Below, piece by piece: positions 34,247 to 45,072 of a DNA stretch of 64,000 nucleotides (the stretch's first letter is position 1; every line of letters starts with the position of its first letter). The DNA is from Acinetobacter sp. SFB (GTDB taxonomy: Bacteria; Pseudomonadota; Gammaproteobacteria; Pseudomonadales; Moraxellaceae). A program made the position numbers and the translations under genes. The notes beneath the pieces were generated by a model. That model saw nothing but the letters and a program-made list of their open reading frames with translations, searched no databases and was not told the DNA's origin. The stretch lies in contig NZ_LSZH01000013.1 of assembly GCF_001647545.1 (NCBI RefSeq), positions 218,775 through 282,774 on the forward strand. Reading direction: 5' to 3'.

Positions 34247-37200
34247 ATGGCTAAACGTACAGACATTAAAAGCATCTTAATTATTGGTGCAGGTCCGATT
34301 GTGATCGGTCAGGCATGTGAGTTTGACTACTCAGGTGCGCAAGCATGTAAAGCCCTTCGTGAGGAAGGCTATCGTGTTATTTTGGTGAACTCTAACCCAG
34401 CGACCATTATGACCGACCCGTCAATGGCTGATGCAACGTATATCGAACCGATTACTTGGCAGACCGTTGCACAAATTATTGAGAAAGAGCGTCCAGATGC
34501 TGTCTTACCAACTATGGGTGGTCAAACAGCGTTGAACTGTGCGCTTGCACTTGATGAACACGGTATTTTAGAAAAATACAATGTTGAATTGATCGGTGCG
34601 AGTAAAGATGCCATTGAAATGGCAGAAGACCGTAAATTGTTTGATGACGCAATGCGTCGTATTGGTCTTGAATGCCCACGTGCTGCTGTTGCAAGCACTA
34701 TGGAAGAAGCATTTGAGATTCAGGCAAAACTCGGCTTCCCTTCTATTATTCGTCCATCATTCACCATGGGTGGTTCAGGCGGTGGTATTGCTTACAACCG
34801 TGACGAATTCATTGAAATCTGTGAACGTGGTTTCGATCTGTCGCCAACTCACCAACTGTTAATCGATGAATCATTGATTGGTTGGAAAGAGTACGAGATG
34901 GAAGTTGTTCGTGACAAAAACGACAACTGTATCATCGTATGTGCAATCGAAAACTTTGACCCGATGGGTGTTCACACAGGTGACTCCATCACTGTTGCCC
35001 CTGCGCAAACATTAACAGACAAAGAATACCAAATCATGCGTAATGCATCGATTGCGGTTCTACGTGAAATTGGTGTGGAAACAGGTGGTTCGAACGTTCA
35101 ATTCGGTATTAATCCGAAAGACGGTCGTATGGTTGTGATCGAGATGAACCCGCGTGTATCACGTTCATCTGCACTTGCATCGAAAGCAACAGGTTTCCCG
35201 ATTGCTCGAATTGCAGCGAAACTGGCTGTGGGTTACACCCTGGATGAATTGAAAAATGACATCACAGGCGGCGTAACTCCTGCATCATTTGAACCAGCAA
35301 TCGACTACGTAGTAACGAAAATTCCTCGCTTTAACTTCGAGAAATTCCCACAAGCAGATGCAGTATTGACCACACAGATGAAATCTGTGGGTGAAGTAAT
35401 GGCGATTGGCCGTAACTTCCAGGAATCTTTACAAAAAGCACTTCGTGGTCTTGAAGTGGGTGCTTCAGGTTTCGATGAAAAAATCGAAATCGGTGCTGAT
35501 GGCGCGAAGGATAAAATCCTTCAGGAACTTAAAGTTCCAGGTCCTGAGCGTATCTGGTACATCGCTGATGCATTCCGTCACGGCTTTAGCCTTGATGAAG
35601 TGTTCTTAGCAACCAACATCGACAAATGGTTCTTGATTCAAATTGAAGACATCATCAAATCTGAAGATCAAATTAAGACTTTAGGTTTTGGCGATTTGAA
35701 TGCAGACAACATCCGTAGCTTTAAACGCAAAGGTTTATCAGATCTTCGTATTGCAGATTTGATGGGCATTTCACAAAAACAATTCCGTAAACACCGTTGG
35801 AATCTGGGTGTAACCCCAGTTTACAAACGTGTTGATACCTGTGCGGCAGAATTCGAATCAGATACTGCTTACATGTACTCAACTTACGATGAAGAATGTG
35901 AAGCCAATCCATCGAACCGCGACAAGATCATGGTGATCGGTGGCGGTCCTAACCGTATTGGTCAAGGGATCGAGTTCGATTACTGCTGTGTACACGCGGC
36001 GCTTGCAATGCGTGAAGACGGTTATGAAACCATCATGGTCAACTGTAACCCTGAAACGGTTTCAACTGACTATGACACCTCAGACCGTTTGTACTTCGAA
36101 CCGATTACCCTTGAAGATGTACTTGAAATCGTGCGTATCGAGAAGCCTAAAGGCATTATCGTGCAGTACGGTGGTCAAACACCTTTGAAATTGGCTCGTG
36201 CTTTAGAAGAAGCGGGTGCGCCAATTATCGGTACATCTCCAGATGCGATTGACCGTGCAGAAGACCGTGAACGTTTCCAGCAAATGATTCAACGTCTGCA
36301 ACTTCGTCAACCAAGCAACAGCATTGTAAAATCTGCTGAAGAAGGTATGGCTGAAGCGTCTAAAGTGGGCTACCCGCTTGTAGTGCGTCCTTCATACGTG
36401 CTGGGTGGTCGTGCGATGGAAATCGTTTATAACGACGACGAATTGAAACGCTATTTACGTGATGCAGTTCAAGCTTCTAACGAAGCGCCTGTATTGCTTG
36501 ACCATTTCCTTGATGATGCAACTGAAGTCGATGTGGACTGTGTATCTGACGGTAAAGATGTGGTGATTGGCGGTATCATGCAGCACATTGAACAAGCCGG
36601 TATTCACTCTGGTGACTCAGCATGTTCTATTCCGCCTTATTCTCTATCTCCAGAGATTCAGGACGAGATGCGTCGTCAAACTGTTGCCATGGCGAAAGAA
36701 CTTGGCGTAATTGGTTTGATGAACGTACAGTTTGCGGTTAAGGGCAACGACGTTTACATTCTGGAAGTGAATCCACGTGCATCACGTACTGTGCCTTTCG
36801 TTTCTAAATGTATCGGTGAGTCTTTGGCGAAAGTGGCTGCGCGTTGTATGGCAGGTCAGTCTTTAGTCTCTCAAGGATTTACCAAAGAGATTATCCCGAC
36901 TCACTTCGCTGTAAAAGAAGCGGTGTTCCCATTTGCAAAATTCCCGGGTGTTGACCCGATTCTTGGCCCTGAGATGAAATCTACAGGCGAAGTGATGGGT
37001 GTGGGTACAACTTTTGGTGAAGCATTCTATAAAGCTGTGTTAGGCTCGAATGATCGCTTACCAGGTAAACCAACCGAAGGCGAAGTAAAACATGCATTCT
37101 TGTCTGTACGCGAGTCAGATAAGCCGCATGTGGCACGTATTGCACAACAACTTGTTGATTACGGTTTCAAACTTGTAGCAACAAGTGGTACACATAAAGT

Positions 37201-37477
37201 AATTACTGAAGCTGGTATTGCATGTGAACGTGTGAATAAGGTAACCGAAGGTCGCCCTCATATCGTAGATCGCTTGAAAAATGGTGAGATTCACCTCATT
37301 ATCAATACATCAGAAGGTAAACAAGCTCAGCAGGATTCGTTCTCAATCCGTCGCTCTGCGCTTCAAGGTAAAGTGTATTACACTACCACCTTGAATGGTG
37401 CTGATGCTGTATGCCAAGCTTTAGCAATTAAATTGCCAATGGATGTATACCGCTTGCAAGATTTAACAGTAGGTTAA
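34247..37477 (+). CDS. carB: carbamoyl-phosphate synthase large subunit CarB
   Basis: The 1076-residue protein contains two tandem ATP-grasp halves that phosphorylate bicarbonate and then carbamate. The first starts [20 protein letters not shown] and the second [20 protein letters not shown] near residue 560. A C-terminal MGS-like allosteric domain follows ([20 protein letters not shown]). Length and motifs are complete. It is co-transcribed with carA. A strong terminator at 37493-37524 separates it from greA. Confidence 0.98.
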   Translation: MAKRTDIKSILIIGAGPIVIGQACEFDYSGAQACKALREEGYRVILVNSNPATIMTDPSMADATYIEPITWQTVAQIIEKERPDAVLPTMGGQTALNCALALDEHGILEKYNVELIGASKDAIEMAEDRKLFDDAMRRIGLECPRAAVASTMEEAFEIQAKLGFPSIIRPSFTMGGSGGGIAYNRDEFIEICERGFDLSPTHQLLIDESLIGWKEYEMEVVRDKNDNCIIVCAIENFDPMGVHTGDSITVAPAQTLTDKEYQIMRNASIAVLREIGVETGGSNVQFGINPKDGRMVVIEMNPRVSRSSALASKATGFPIARIAAKLAVGYTLDELKNDITGGVTPASFEPAIDYVVTKIPRFNFEKFPQADAVLTTQMKSVGEVMAIGRNFQESLQKALRGLEVGASGFDEKIEIGADGAKDKILQELKVPGPERIWYIADAFRHGFSLDEVFLATNIDKWFLIQIEDIIKSEDQIKTLGFGDLNADNIRSFKRKGLSDLRIADLMGISQKQFRKHRWNLGVTPVYKRVDTCAAEFESDTAYMYSTYDEECEANPSNRDKIMVIGGGPNRIGQGIEFDYCCVHAALAMREDGYETIMVNCNPETVSTDYDTSDRLYFEPITLEDVLEIVRIEKPKGIIVQYGGQTPLKLARALEEAGAPIIGTSPDAIDRAEDRERFQQMIQRLQLRQPSNSIVKSAEEGMAEASKVGYPLVVRPSYVLGGRAMEIVYNDDELKRYLRDAVQASNEAPVLLDHFLDDATEVDVDCVSDGKDVVIGGIMQHIEQAGIHSGDSACSIPPYSLSPEIQDEMRRQTVAMAKELGVIGLMNVQFAVKGNDVYILEVNPRASRTVPFVSKCIGESLAKVAARCMAGQSLVSQGFTKEIIPTHFAVKEAVFPFAKFPGVDPILGPEMKSTGEVMGVGTTFGEAFYKAVLGSNDRLPGKPTEGEVKHAFLSVRESDKPHVARIAQQLVDYGFKLVATSGTHKVITEAGIACERVNKVTEGRPHIVDRLKNGEIHLIINTSEGKQAQQDSFSIRRSALQGKVYYTTTLNGADAVCQALAIKLPMDVYRLQDLTVG

Positions 37478-37492
37478 TAAATTACCAATAAG

Positions 37493-37524
37493 TCCCGTCA
37501 CCTTATTGGTGGCGGGATTTTTTT
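37493..37524 (+). terminator. terminator after carB
   Basis: TCCCGTCACC (37493-37502) pairs with GGTGGCGGGA (37508-37517) with one mismatch, followed by seven T. Confidence 0.9.
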
Positions 37525-37567
37525 ATTTATAAACCATTCATTTTTCTACTCACTTAGAGGGACAACA

Positions 37568-38044
37568 ATGCAACGTTATCCTATGACTCCCGAAGGCAAA
37601 ATTGCCTTAGAGAAAGAATTATATCAATTAAAAAGTCTTGATCGTCCACGTATTATTGCGGCAATTGCTGAAGCGCGTGAACATGGGGATTTAAAAGAAA
37701 ACGCGGAATACCATGCTGCTCGCGAGCAACAGGGTTTCTGTGAAGGCCGTATTCAAGACATCGAGGGTAGACTCGGTGCAATGCAAGTGATTGATGTTAA
37801 AACACTTGAACAAAACGGTCGGGTCGTTTTTGGGGTAACAGTTACGATTGAAAACCTGAACACTGAAGAACAAAAGACCTATCAAATTGTAGGCGATGAT
37901 GAAGCAGACTTTAAGATCAACAAGATCTCTGTGAACTCGCCTATTGCTCGTGGTCTTTTGGGCAAAAGCGAAGGCGATGAAGTAAAAATTCAAACACCAA
38001 ATGGTGAAGTGGAATACGAAATTATGAAAGTTGAATATCTTTAA
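37568..38044 (+). CDS. greA: transcription elongation factor GreA
   Basis: GreA rescues backtracked RNA polymerase by stimulating transcript cleavage. The 158-residue protein has the coiled-coil tip [20 protein letters not shown] (about residues 41-60) and the C-terminal FKBP-like domain with [18 protein letters not shown]. The order carA-carB-greA is common in gammaproteobacteria, and the paralogue GreB is at 4906-5400. A terminator follows at 38067-38092. Confidence 0.96.
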   Translation: MQRYPMTPEGKIALEKELYQLKSLDRPRIIAAIAEAREHGDLKENAEYHAAREQQGFCEGRIQDIEGRLGAMQVIDVKTLEQNGRVVFGVTVTIENLNTEEQKTYQIVGDDEADFKINKISVNSPIARGLLGKSEGDEVKIQTPNGEVEYEIMKVEYL

Positions 38045-38066
38045 TTTTAAAGATTGAAGACTTTTT

Positions 38067-38092
38067 AAAGCCCCTCTAATGAGGGGTTTTTA
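38067..38092 (+). terminator. terminator after greA
   Basis: AAAGCCCCTC and GAGGGGTTTTT form a stem with a TAAT loop 25 bases after greA. Confidence 0.88.
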
Positions 38093-38151
38093 TTGCAAAA
38101 TTATTGGTTTATCTTTAATTTATAAGCAAATAATAAAATAGAGAATGAACA

Positions 38152-38364
38152 ATGGATGATCGCGTCATACAAGCTTTTTACTATGCAATAGGCGGTGTAT
38201 TCTTAGGCATCATGATTGCCATTTTTTGGTCCTTTCATATCAGTACTCAAACCAGCTCTGTACAAATCATTTTCACCACCACAGTCCTGTCGGCCCTTTG
38301 CGGATTCCTATTCCCCGATTTGGTTTCGTCTTGGTTTAAAGCTTGGTGGAATTTTTTTAGCTAA
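38152..38364 (+). CDS. small two-helix membrane protein
   Basis: The 70-residue protein has two hydrophobic segments (about residues 8-28, YAIGGVFLGIMIAIFWSF, and 37-55, IIFTTTVLSALCGFLFPD) and ends in an aromatic tail WFKAWWNFFS. A GAGAATGAAC stretch just upstream offers a weak ribosome-binding site. I do not recognise it. Its normal codon use and position between two terminated units support a real gene. Confidence 0.65.
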   Translation: MDDRVIQAFYYAIGGVFLGIMIAIFWSFHISTQTSSVQIIFTTTVLSALCGFLFPDLVSSWFKAWWNFFS

Positions 38365-38486
38365 TACTGCTCTTCTGAATTTATTCAGTATTTTTAAATA
38401 GCCACAACCCAAACAAAGTCTTTTGCCTTAAGCAAAGCAATGTTTAGATCAGCTATAATGGCCAAACTCCCACAGTACTGCATATT

Positions 38487-39113
38487 ATGTCTGAACAATT
38501 GATTAATTCTCCTGTAAAACACTGGTGCGAGTTCGAATTCATCTCTAAAACGGTGAAGAATCCGAATATTCATATCAAGGGGAATTATTCTTATTATTCG
38601 GCTTATTGGGATCAGGGATTTGAGCGCTGTGTAGTGCGTTATTTACACGACAAGCCTGCAACGTTAGAGAAACCGATTGACCAATTGCATATCGGTAATT
38701 TCGTCTGCTTTGGCGCAGAATGCGTAATTATGATGGGTGGCAATCAATTACACCGTACCGACTGGATATCTGCATTTCCGTTTGATACACGCAGTTTTGT
38801 CCCTGCTGGCGATACAATTATTGGCGATGGTTGCTGGATTGGTTCACGCGCCATGATTATGCAAGGTGTAAAGCTTGGTGAAGGTGCAGTTGTGGCAACA
38901 GGCGCAGTCGTCACCAAAGATGTGCCAGCTTACGCGGTTGTAGGTGGAGTTCCTGCCAAAATTATTAAATATCGCTTTCATGAAGAAGACATTCAAAAAC
39001 TGCTTTCACTTAAGCTTTATGACATGGATGAAAAGCAGTTTTTGAAGATGCGTGAACAGCTGCAGACGGATGATGTTCAATTATTAATTACTTATTTAGG
39101 GAATCAAAATTGA
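38487..39113 (+). CDS. CatB-related O-acetyltransferase (xenobiotic acetyltransferase type)
   Basis: The 208-residue protein has the left-handed beta-helix hexapeptide repeats of the Vat/CatB acetyltransferases ([55 protein letters not shown]). It also has the catalytic His context [14 protein letters not shown] and ends in [18 protein letters not shown]. Acetyl-CoA is the likely donor. Some relatives inactivate chloramphenicol or streptogramins, but chromosomal members often have other or unknown substrates, so resistance is not implied. Its stop overlaps that of the convergent KAP NTPase by ten bases. Confidence 0.85.
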   Translation: MSEQLINSPVKHWCEFEFISKTVKNPNIHIKGNYSYYSAYWDQGFERCVVRYLHDKPATLEKPIDQLHIGNFVCFGAECVIMMGGNQLHRTDWISAFPFDTRSFVPAGDTIIGDGCWIGSRAMIMQGVKLGEGAVVATGAVVTKDVPAYAVVGGVPAKIIKYRFHEEDIQKLLSLKLYDMDEKQFLKMREQLQTDDVQLLITYLGNQN

Positions 39114-40531
39114 ATACCTCTTTTAATATAATTTTCCCAATCTCTAATAAAGTTATTGGAATGTGTATAAGAGGTAATTGCTAATTTTTCTAAAACTTCT
39201 TTCAAAGAATACTCTCTAGAACTTTGATCACTAGCACGATCGGCCTGCATATATGCAGCTAAAATCTTATCTATTACCGAATCTTTAATATCAAACTCTC
39301 TTTCCATAACAAGCTTATACCATTCAACATTTGATATATCATTTAAAGAGCCACTCCAAGTATCAATATTATGCTTTCGAACAAACTGATGTTTATCCCC
39401 TCTTAATTCTTCAATGAGATTTAATGCAATTTTTTCTAAGAATACTTTAAAATTATTTACAACCGGAAATCTAAGTAACATACTTAAAAGTATCAAATTT
39501 TTATCTTTACTATCCGTTTTCAATAAAGCGTACTGGTTTATTTTTTTAATCAGTTCTCTGCTATTAAGCTTCTTATCTAATTGCAAATATAGCAACCAAA
39601 AATAAAGCTCACTTCTGTCTTCCAATGAAGTTAATTCTCCTATTTTATATAACTGTGTTTTGATAATAGCTTCGAAATTTTCTGCATCCCTTGCTGCCTT
39701 TAGATAGATTGTAAAATCAACAAACTTGTCTAAATATTCTTCTCCTAAAGTTTCATCATAACCATAGTTATGACACACCACTTTTGAAAACTGAGTCTTA
39801 TCCATTACTAGAATAAAGACAATTTTAGGTATATCAAAAAAATGTTTAATCCGTTCAATTAAACGAATCGCAAAATCAGGACGACAACGGTCAAGCTCAT
39901 CAATAATAAAAACCAAGGTTTTATCTAATTTTTCAGCGAGTTTAGCTAATTCATTTTTAAAATCTTGAATTGTTTGTTTTTCTATATGGTGATTTTCTAT
40001 TTTCTCTTTGACTTTAGATGCAATCTCATCACTAGCGACATCAAAAACATCTTTTCCTTCATCATAAACTGCTTTTATTGCTTCACCTGCACCACCTAAA
40101 CCTATCCAGTGCATACTAGCTTTAGCTGCAATCATTGGGATTACAGCCGCTAAAGAAATTAATACTGAAGCTGTCTTTGAATTAAAGTCTTCAATCTCTT
40201 TAGCATCGATTTCATTAGAGCCTTTAAAAGCTTGACTAATCTCTGCTGCAATTGTTAGAAAAGGATCATCTAAATAATCATTTGCAAAAGCATCTAAATA
40301 AATCACATTATGGTTTTCATTTTCTAAATGCTTTTTCCAGTGTCTCACAAACCAAGTTTTACCCTCACCCCAACGAGCATCCAAAGCAAGTACAGCCCCA
40401 CACTGTAATCGATCGACATAGTTAGTGAGCTGCTCACCTAAACGCTTACGATCCCACAAATCGCCTTCCCAAGCTGCTTCAATATTTTCAAAATCGTCTT
40501 TTGCCCAATTCAACTGCTTTATTTCAGTCAT
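39104..40531 (-). CDS. KAP-family P-loop NTPase
   Basis: The 475-residue protein has Walker A in ARWGEGKTW (G55-T59), a membrane-like insertion (about residues 121-147, [20 protein letters not shown]) between the P-loop and Walker B, and Walker [13 protein letters not shown] (207-218) followed by [13 protein letters not shown]. These features define KAP NTPases, which include the phage-exclusion protein PifA of plasmid F and many suspected defence proteins. The C-terminal half is helical with no known domain. The gene is clearly AT-richer than its neighbours and has no operon partner. A defence role is inference. Confidence 0.88.
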   Translation of the reverse strand: MTEIKQLNWAKDDFENIEAAWEGDLWDRKRLGEQLTNYVDRLQCGAVLALDARWGEGKTWFVRHWKKHLENENHNVIYLDAFANDYLDDPFLTIAAEISQAFKGSNEIDAKEIEDFNSKTASVLISLAAVIPMIAAKASMHWIGLGGAGEAIKAVYDEGKDVFDVASDEIASKVKEKIENHHIEKQTIQDFKNELAKLAEKLDKTLVFIIDELDRCRPDFAIRLIERIKHFFDIPKIVFILVMDKTQFSKVVCHNYGYDETLGEEYLDKFVDFTIYLKAARDAENFEAIIKTQLYKIGELTSLEDRSELYFWLLYLQLDKKLNSRELIKKINQYALLKTDSKDKNLILLSMLLRFPVVNNFKVFLEKIALNLIEELRGDKHQFVRKHNIDTWSGSLNDISNVEWYKLVMEREFDIKDSVIDKILAAYMQADRASDQSSREYSLKEVLEKLAITSYTHSNNFIRDWENYIKRGIQF

Positions 40532-40852
40532 TTCTAATTCATTAATAATAATTTACTACACTTATCATATGACAATTCTCAAAGACAGTTTGCCCATATT
40601 TTTACATATAATTTCAAACTAAAATCTGCTTACAATTTCATCATACTTTAGTTTTATACCTTCCAATTTCCTATTCAATCCATGTTAGATTAAATTATAA
40701 GAAATATTTATCGGAGCTAATTATCCCTATGAAAATACTAGGTTTTATTCCATCAAGAATACAACTGGTATTGGAGTGTAAATTGTTGTTATAAACCATA
40801 AATCATAGTGTTAAAAAGCATCCGTGAAATTACAGATTATAAGGAGAAATAC
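40532..40852. other. intergenic region between KAP gene and universal stress gene
   Basis: About 320 very AT-rich bases. A 21-codon frame at 40729-40794 (MKILGFIPSRIQ start) has only a distant GGAG and is not called. The region presumably holds the promoters of the two divergent genes. Confidence 0.4.
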
Positions 40853-41293
40853 ATGTCATATCATAATATTTTAGTGCCAGTTGACGGTTCAGAAACTGCA
40901 TATGCAGCAGTAGCAAAAGCAGCTGAATTTGCAAAAGCATTTGGCAGTAAAGTTACCGTTGTTCAAGTTTTAGCACTCGACCCCTATATCGCAGCGGAAT
41001 ATATCTCGGCCAATCAAACCAATGACTTAATCGAGCGCGCCCGTACCTCAATCGTTGAATCCCTGGACGCTGCAAAAGCAAAATTTCATGAACAAGGAAT
41101 AGAAGTAGAAACCAAACTACTTGAAGGACAAGTGGTTCATCGTGAAATTGCTAAAGCTGCTGAAGATAGTCATGCCGACCTGATTATCATGGGTTCACAT
41201 GGTCGTACCGGCTTCAAAAAACTTTTCCTCGGCAGTGTTGCACAAAGTGTATTGGGAGAATCACATATTCCTGTACTTATTGTCCGTGAATAA
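40853..41293 (+). CDS. universal stress protein (UspA family)
   Basis: The 146-residue protein is a single Usp domain. It starts YHNILVPVDGSETAYAAVAK and ends with the ATP-binding signature IIMGSHGRTGFKKLFLGSVA followed by SVLGESHIPVLIV. That G-x-x-G-x(9)-G-S pattern marks the ATP-binding subgroup. AAGGAG ends 8 bases before the ATG at 40853, which I prefer over the upstream ATG at 40808. It is monocistronic and probably a general stress protein. Confidence 0.93.
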   Translation: MSYHNILVPVDGSETAYAAVAKAAEFAKAFGSKVTVVQVLALDPYIAAEYISANQTNDLIERARTSIVESLDAAKAKFHEQGIEVETKLLEGQVVHREIAKAAEDSHADLIIMGSHGRTGFKKLFLGSVAQSVLGESHIPVLIVRE

Positions 41294-41364
41294 TATTCAG
41301 CTTAGCCTTTCCCATCTTTTCTAAAGGTGGGGAATCACTAACTCTAGCGCCTTTATTATTGTTA

Positions 41365-41700
41365 TCAATCATTGAGCCATTGATACTGTTTTAAATTAAT
41401 TTTATTTCCAATTACCATTACACCTTCCTCTGATAATTTCAAGCGTTGAATATTATCACCATAATCATCCAGTTTACTTAGGCTAATTTTTCCTTGTGCA
41501 TTAATCACTCTATGCCAAGGAATGTCTATTTCTGCCTCCAAATGCTTTAAAACGTACCCCACTAAACGTGCATGTTTGGGCAAACCTGCCAACTTGGCGA
41601 TTTGTCCATATGAGTCCACTTTTCCATAAGGAATAAGCGCCACCACTTGCAAGATGTGACGGGCTAATTCATCACTAGAACGACTTGAATGTTGTGGCAT
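41365..41700 (-). CDS. alkyltransferase-like protein (ATL)
   Basis: The 111-residue protein is the DNA-binding domain of the MGMT/Ogt family: IPYGKVDSYGQIAKLAGLPK, ARLVGYVLKHL, then IPWHRVINAQGKISL. The catalytic Cys of the PCHRV motif is replaced by Trp (W62), as in ATL proteins such as E. coli YbaZ. These proteins bind O6-alkylguanine without transferring the alkyl group and hand the lesion to nucleotide excision repair. The length fits this class. It lies downstream of a Na+/H+ antiporter gene on the same strand, separated by a terminator. Confidence 0.9.
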   Translation of the reverse strand: MPQHSSRSSDELARHILQVVALIPYGKVDSYGQIAKLAGLPKHARLVGYVLKHLEAEIDIPWHRVINAQGKISLSKLDDYGDNIQRLKLSEEGVMVIGNKINLKQYQWLND

Positions 41701-41738
41701 AAATTATCCTTGAATCAGCTAATTTAAACGATCGAGCA

Positions 41739-41762
41739 TAAAAAAAGCCCGTTTAGAGCTTC
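41739..41762 (-). terminator. terminator before ATL gene, after the antiporter
   Basis: On the minus strand AAGCTC and GGGCTT pair (one G-T pair) around a five-base loop and are followed by T-run. It ends the antiporter transcript. Confidence 0.6.
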
Positions 41763-41781
41763 TTTTAGCAAGTCTGTACGA

Positions 41782-43281
41782 TTAGAAATTATCTGGACTT
41801 TCTAAGCGTTTCACTACTTTTACCTTTTCCGGATTATGCATAACCGCAACACCATCTTCGGCTTTTTCATCAATTAAATCATCGGGATTATAGACCGTAA
41901 TAGTTTCATTACCATTGGCATCCTCCCCTACGATATATTGGAATCCTTTTTTGTTCATTTTATGGCACAGCCGTTGATACCAACCTTTAAAACCTGTTGT
42001 TTCTTCATTCGGGTTGTAATAAAACGCATTCATTACCGCAGGCAAACCCAGCCCACAGACCAAACCTGAAAGTAATACTGAAATAAAAGTATAGCCAATT
42101 AAGATACTGCTATATTCACTCAGTTCAGGAATGTTCGCAACTGCCAAGATCAAGGCCAGCGAGATCCCTCCACGTACCCCACCCCACGATAAGATGGTCA
42201 AACTGCCGTTATAGCTTTTGTGACGAAACGTTGGAAAAAATGCAAAAGAAAGATAGTTCGCGGCAAAGCGTGAAGCATGTAAAATAATAAAGGCAACAAT
42301 ACCGCCTAAAATCAGGCTGATGCTTAAATCTAAAATAAACAGTTCCAGACCAATCAGGGTAAACAGGAAGGAGTTGATAATACCTTCAACGGTATGCCAA
42401 AAATGGTTAACTTCACGAATTTCACGTTCTTGCAGAATTTCTTTCCATTTATTCCCCACCACCAGACCGCCAATAACACAAGCAATAGGTGCGGAGGCAT
42501 GTGCAAACAAGGCAACCAGATATGAACCACAGGCCAATAACGCAGTGGTTAGGATTAAAGACTCCATTTCATGTTTGCCACGAAGTAACCTTAAAATCCC
42601 CAGACCGAAGCCCCAACCAATAATGATTGCTACTACAATTTCATACAGCAGGGTTTCTAAAGTACCAATAATGGTAAAGTGTTCACCCTGTAATACATTC
42701 AGTAAAGTCATGAATACCGCGATACACATGGCATCGTTAAACAGGGATTCACCTTCAAGTTTTACAATCAGATGATGGGGTGCGCGTACCGAACTTAAAA
42801 CCGCTTTCACCCCAATCGGATCTGTTGCACCCAGCGCAGCGCCTAATAACAGTAAAACCAGTATATCGACATGGTTTCCAATCAGAAATTGATAACCATA
42901 TAAAACCACCCCGAAAAAGACTGCACAGAGCACCAGTGCAATACTCGCCAAAATACTAATCGGCTTCCAGTGTCTTTTTAAATCCGATACTTTAAATTTT
43001 AAAGCGGAAGATGTCAGGATAAAACAAATCACGCCATTAATTAAAAAGTCATAAAAATCAATATGCCGAACCGCTTCTTCAATATTGTGAATATTAATTG
43101 TTATAAAGTGATTACCACTGAGTAAACTCGCGCCCCATTGCAAAATAAACACAAAGATCGCCGAAACAATCGGCACACCAATCGCTTGCGGAAAACCCAA
43201 GATACGTTTATTAAAAATTGTCGTGGCAATAGAAAGTGCGAAAATTACAGTAAAGATTTGAAGAAAAAAGAAATTTCCCAT
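41782..43281 (-). CDS. Na+/H+ antiporter (CPA1/NhaP type)
   Basis: The 499-residue protein has about twelve membrane helices in its first 400 residues. The ion-binding motifs of the CPA1 family are GATDPIGVKAVLS and EGESLFNDAMCIAVFM. A soluble tail of about 90 residues follows, with IVGEDANGNETITVYNPDDL. It should exchange Na+ or K+ for protons across the inner membrane. The tail may be regulatory. It is transcribed alone; its length is somewhat longer than minimal NhaP proteins because of the tail. Confidence 0.9.
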   Translation of the reverse strand: MGNFFFLQIFTVIFALSIATTIFNKRILGFPQAIGVPIVSAIFVFILQWGASLLSGNHFITINIHNIEEAVRHIDFYDFLINGVICFILTSSALKFKVSDLKRHWKPISILASIALVLCAVFFGVVLYGYQFLIGNHVDILVLLLLGAALGATDPIGVKAVLSSVRAPHHLIVKLEGESLFNDAMCIAVFMTLLNVLQGEHFTIIGTLETLLYEIVVAIIIGWGFGLGILRLLRGKHEMESLILTTALLACGSYLVALFAHASAPIACVIGGLVVGNKWKEILQEREIREVNHFWHTVEGIINSFLFTLIGLELFILDLSISLILGGIVAFIILHASRFAANYLSFAFFPTFRHKSYNGSLTILSWGGVRGGISLALILAVANIPELSEYSSILIGYTFISVLLSGLVCGLGLPAVMNAFYYNPNEETTGFKGWYQRLCHKMNKKGFQYIVGEDANGNETITVYNPDDLIDEKAEDGVAVMHNPEKVKVVKRLESPDNF

Positions 43282-43504
43282 TAAGGTTCCAATTTTTGCG
43301 ATTCATTGGAATAAAGCGAATTCATCCCACTATTTCCAAATAAAATATTTCATTAAACAACATTTATTCTATGAATTAGTTTAACGATTTTTTCTAGAGC
43401 AAACAAAATAGTTAAGTTTTTTTACATATTTTTAGCAATGATTTAACATAGGCAAACATCTAAGCCTTTAATGTAGCCATACTTTCTTCAATCATCACCT
43501 TAAG

Positions 43505-44074
43505 TTGAATTTATTCATGCATCAAACAGTGAAAACCCTATTTCGACTTTTTTTTGCAGTTGTCATTTTTCTTATCACTTTGGCTTTATTTTTCAGCGCC
43601 TATTCTAAAAGCAAAGAAATTTTACAAGCAGATCAACACTTCCAGCAAGCCAAACATATTCCACTCAAATCAACCGCTCAAGAGCAATTGGTTTTGGTGT
43701 CCAATAATAAACGACCGGATCAAGCGATTTTTATTTTAATTGCCCAGAATGGTTATATTGCTAAATTAAGCTGTGAGCATTACCTGCAAGATATTTGCAC
43801 CGATGAGTATAACCAGCTGCATACCCGACAAATTCAGCAGCTTGATTTATTAAAAGTAGGTCAGCAGTATTATATTGAAAATATTACTTATCAGGACAGC
43901 CGTACTCAAAAGCAGCAACAATGGGCTTATTCCAAGCAACAAATTCAGCAGTTTTATCAAGCAGACATTGCCAGTTTAAAATATATTGTTTTTAGTATGG
44001 TACTGTTTGCACTAGCGGCACTATATGTCTCTATTCGGATTCTGCGCAACTTTAAAAAGTTTTTAACGCGTTAA
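43505..44074 (+). CDS. hypothetical protein with two membrane helices
   Basis: The 189-residue protein is not recognised. A first helix lies near residues 12-33 (RLFFAVVIFLITLALFFS) and a second near 155-178 (YIVFSMVLFALAALYVSIRI), with a periplasmic-looking domain of 120 residues between. The latter contains a Cys pair (LSCEHYLQDICTDEY) and is Gln-rich. This layout suggests an inner-membrane protein with a periplasmic loop. It ends just before a strong terminator shared with the convergent ypfJ gene. Confidence 0.7.
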   Translation: MNLFMHQTVKTLFRLFFAVVIFLITLALFFSAYSKSKEILQADQHFQQAKHIPLKSTAQEQLVLVSNNKRPDQAIFILIAQNGYIAKLSCEHYLQDICTDEYNQLHTRQIQQLDLLKVGQQYYIENITYQDSRTQKQQQWAYSKQQIQQFYQADIASLKYIVFSMVLFALAALYVSIRILRNFKKFLTR

Positions 44075-44084
44075 GAAGTCCAAT

Positions 44085-44113
44085 AAAAAAGAGGATTTAA
44101 AATCCTCTTTTTT
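44085..44113. terminator. bidirectional terminator
   Basis: AAAAAAGAGGATTT and AAATCCTCTTTTTT form a perfect stem between two convergent genes. Confidence 0.92.
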
Positions 44114-44119
44114 ATTGCT

Positions 44120-45025
44120 TTAAATAGCTTGATCGAAGGTATCGCAATCGTTGATCTGTCCTGATTTTAAACCAGTTTGAAACCATTTCATGCGCTGCTC
44201 GCCACTCCCATGGGTAAAGCTGTCTGGTACAACCTGTCCTGTCGAACGTTTCTGTAAATAGTCATCGCCAATTTTGTGCGCTGCATCCATCGCTTCTTCA
44301 ATATCGCCTTGTTCCAGAAATTGGGTCCGTTGCTGATTATGGTTGGCCCAAATTCCGGCAAAGCAGTCCGCTTGCAATTCCTGACGCACAGAGAGTTGAT
44401 TGCCTTGTACCGTACTAGATTGAGCACGTGCTTTTTGCACCTGATCTGAAATTCCTAACAGGGTTTGAAGATGATGCCCCACTTCATGTGCCACGACATA
44501 GGCTTGAGCAAAATCGCCGGCCTGATCTTGGCGTGAGAGTTCTGTGCTGTTCTGCTCACCGGAAATACCCATTTGCTGACGCATATCTTTAAAGAAGGTC
44601 GTGTCGATATAGACTTTTTGGTCTGCTGGACAATAAAAAGGTCCCATTGCAGATTCTGCCGTACCACAGCCTGAATTCACCACACCACTGAACATTACCA
44701 ATTTAGGTGCGATATATTTGCTATTCAGTTGCTGCTGAAATACTTGCGTCCAGGTATCTTCTGTATCAGCCAATACTGTGCCGACAAAATCCATGGCTTC
44801 TTGCTGTTCTGGAGTTGGATTATCCAGACCTTTGGTTTCAGCCGACTGGGATTGTGAGGTTACCTGCTTGGTGGCTTGATAGGCTTGCTGCGGGTCAACA
44901 CCAAAAAATTTCCAGGCTACAAACGCAACCACAAGTCCTAAAATACTAATACCACCTGCTTTCGCACCAGCTCCACCGCGGCGGTCCTCGACATTGGTAC
45001 TTACACGACGTCCTTTCCAGCGCAT
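44120..45025 (-). CDS. ypfJ: YpfJ-type neutral zinc metallopeptidase
   Basis: The 301-residue protein has a cytoplasmic basic N-terminus with Gly-rich segment, one membrane helix (about residues 24-41) and an extracytoplasmic peptidase domain. The zinc motif HEVGHH is at 180-185, in YVVAHEVGHHLQTLLG. The family markers ADTEDTWTQVF and SGCGTAESAMGPFYCPADQ are present, and RQELQADCFAGIWA supplies the third ligand. The substrate is unknown. It lies 47 bases downstream of the DUF808 gene on the same strand, so an operon is likely. Confidence 0.92.
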   Translation of the reverse strand: MRWKGRRVSTNVEDRRGGAGAKAGGISILGLVVAFVAWKFFGVDPQQAYQATKQVTSQSQSAETKGLDNPTPEQQEAMDFVGTVLADTEDTWTQVFQQQLNSKYIAPKLVMFSGVVNSGCGTAESAMGPFYCPADQKVYIDTTFFKDMRQQMGISGEQNSTELSRQDQAGDFAQAYVVAHEVGHHLQTLLGISDQVQKARAQSSTVQGNQLSVRQELQADCFAGIWANHNQQRTQFLEQGDIEEAMDAAHKIGDDYLQKRSTGQVVPDSFTHGSGEQRMKWFQTGLKSGQINDCDTFDQAI

Positions 45026-45072
45026 AGTGATATTCCTTCTATTTTTTTAGCTAATTTTAGCGAGTTTTCTGA

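Noticed and set aside
38487..39113. Chloramphenicol or streptogramin resistance gene
   Set aside because: The fold fits the Vat/CatB family, but chromosomal members often have other substrates and nothing in the context marks an acquired resistance gene.
40729..40794. 21-codon frame starting MKILGFIPSR before the universal stress gene
   Set aside because: Its start recalls nucleotidyltransferases but it ends after 21 codons, with poor ribosome-binding spacing; chance similarity is likely.
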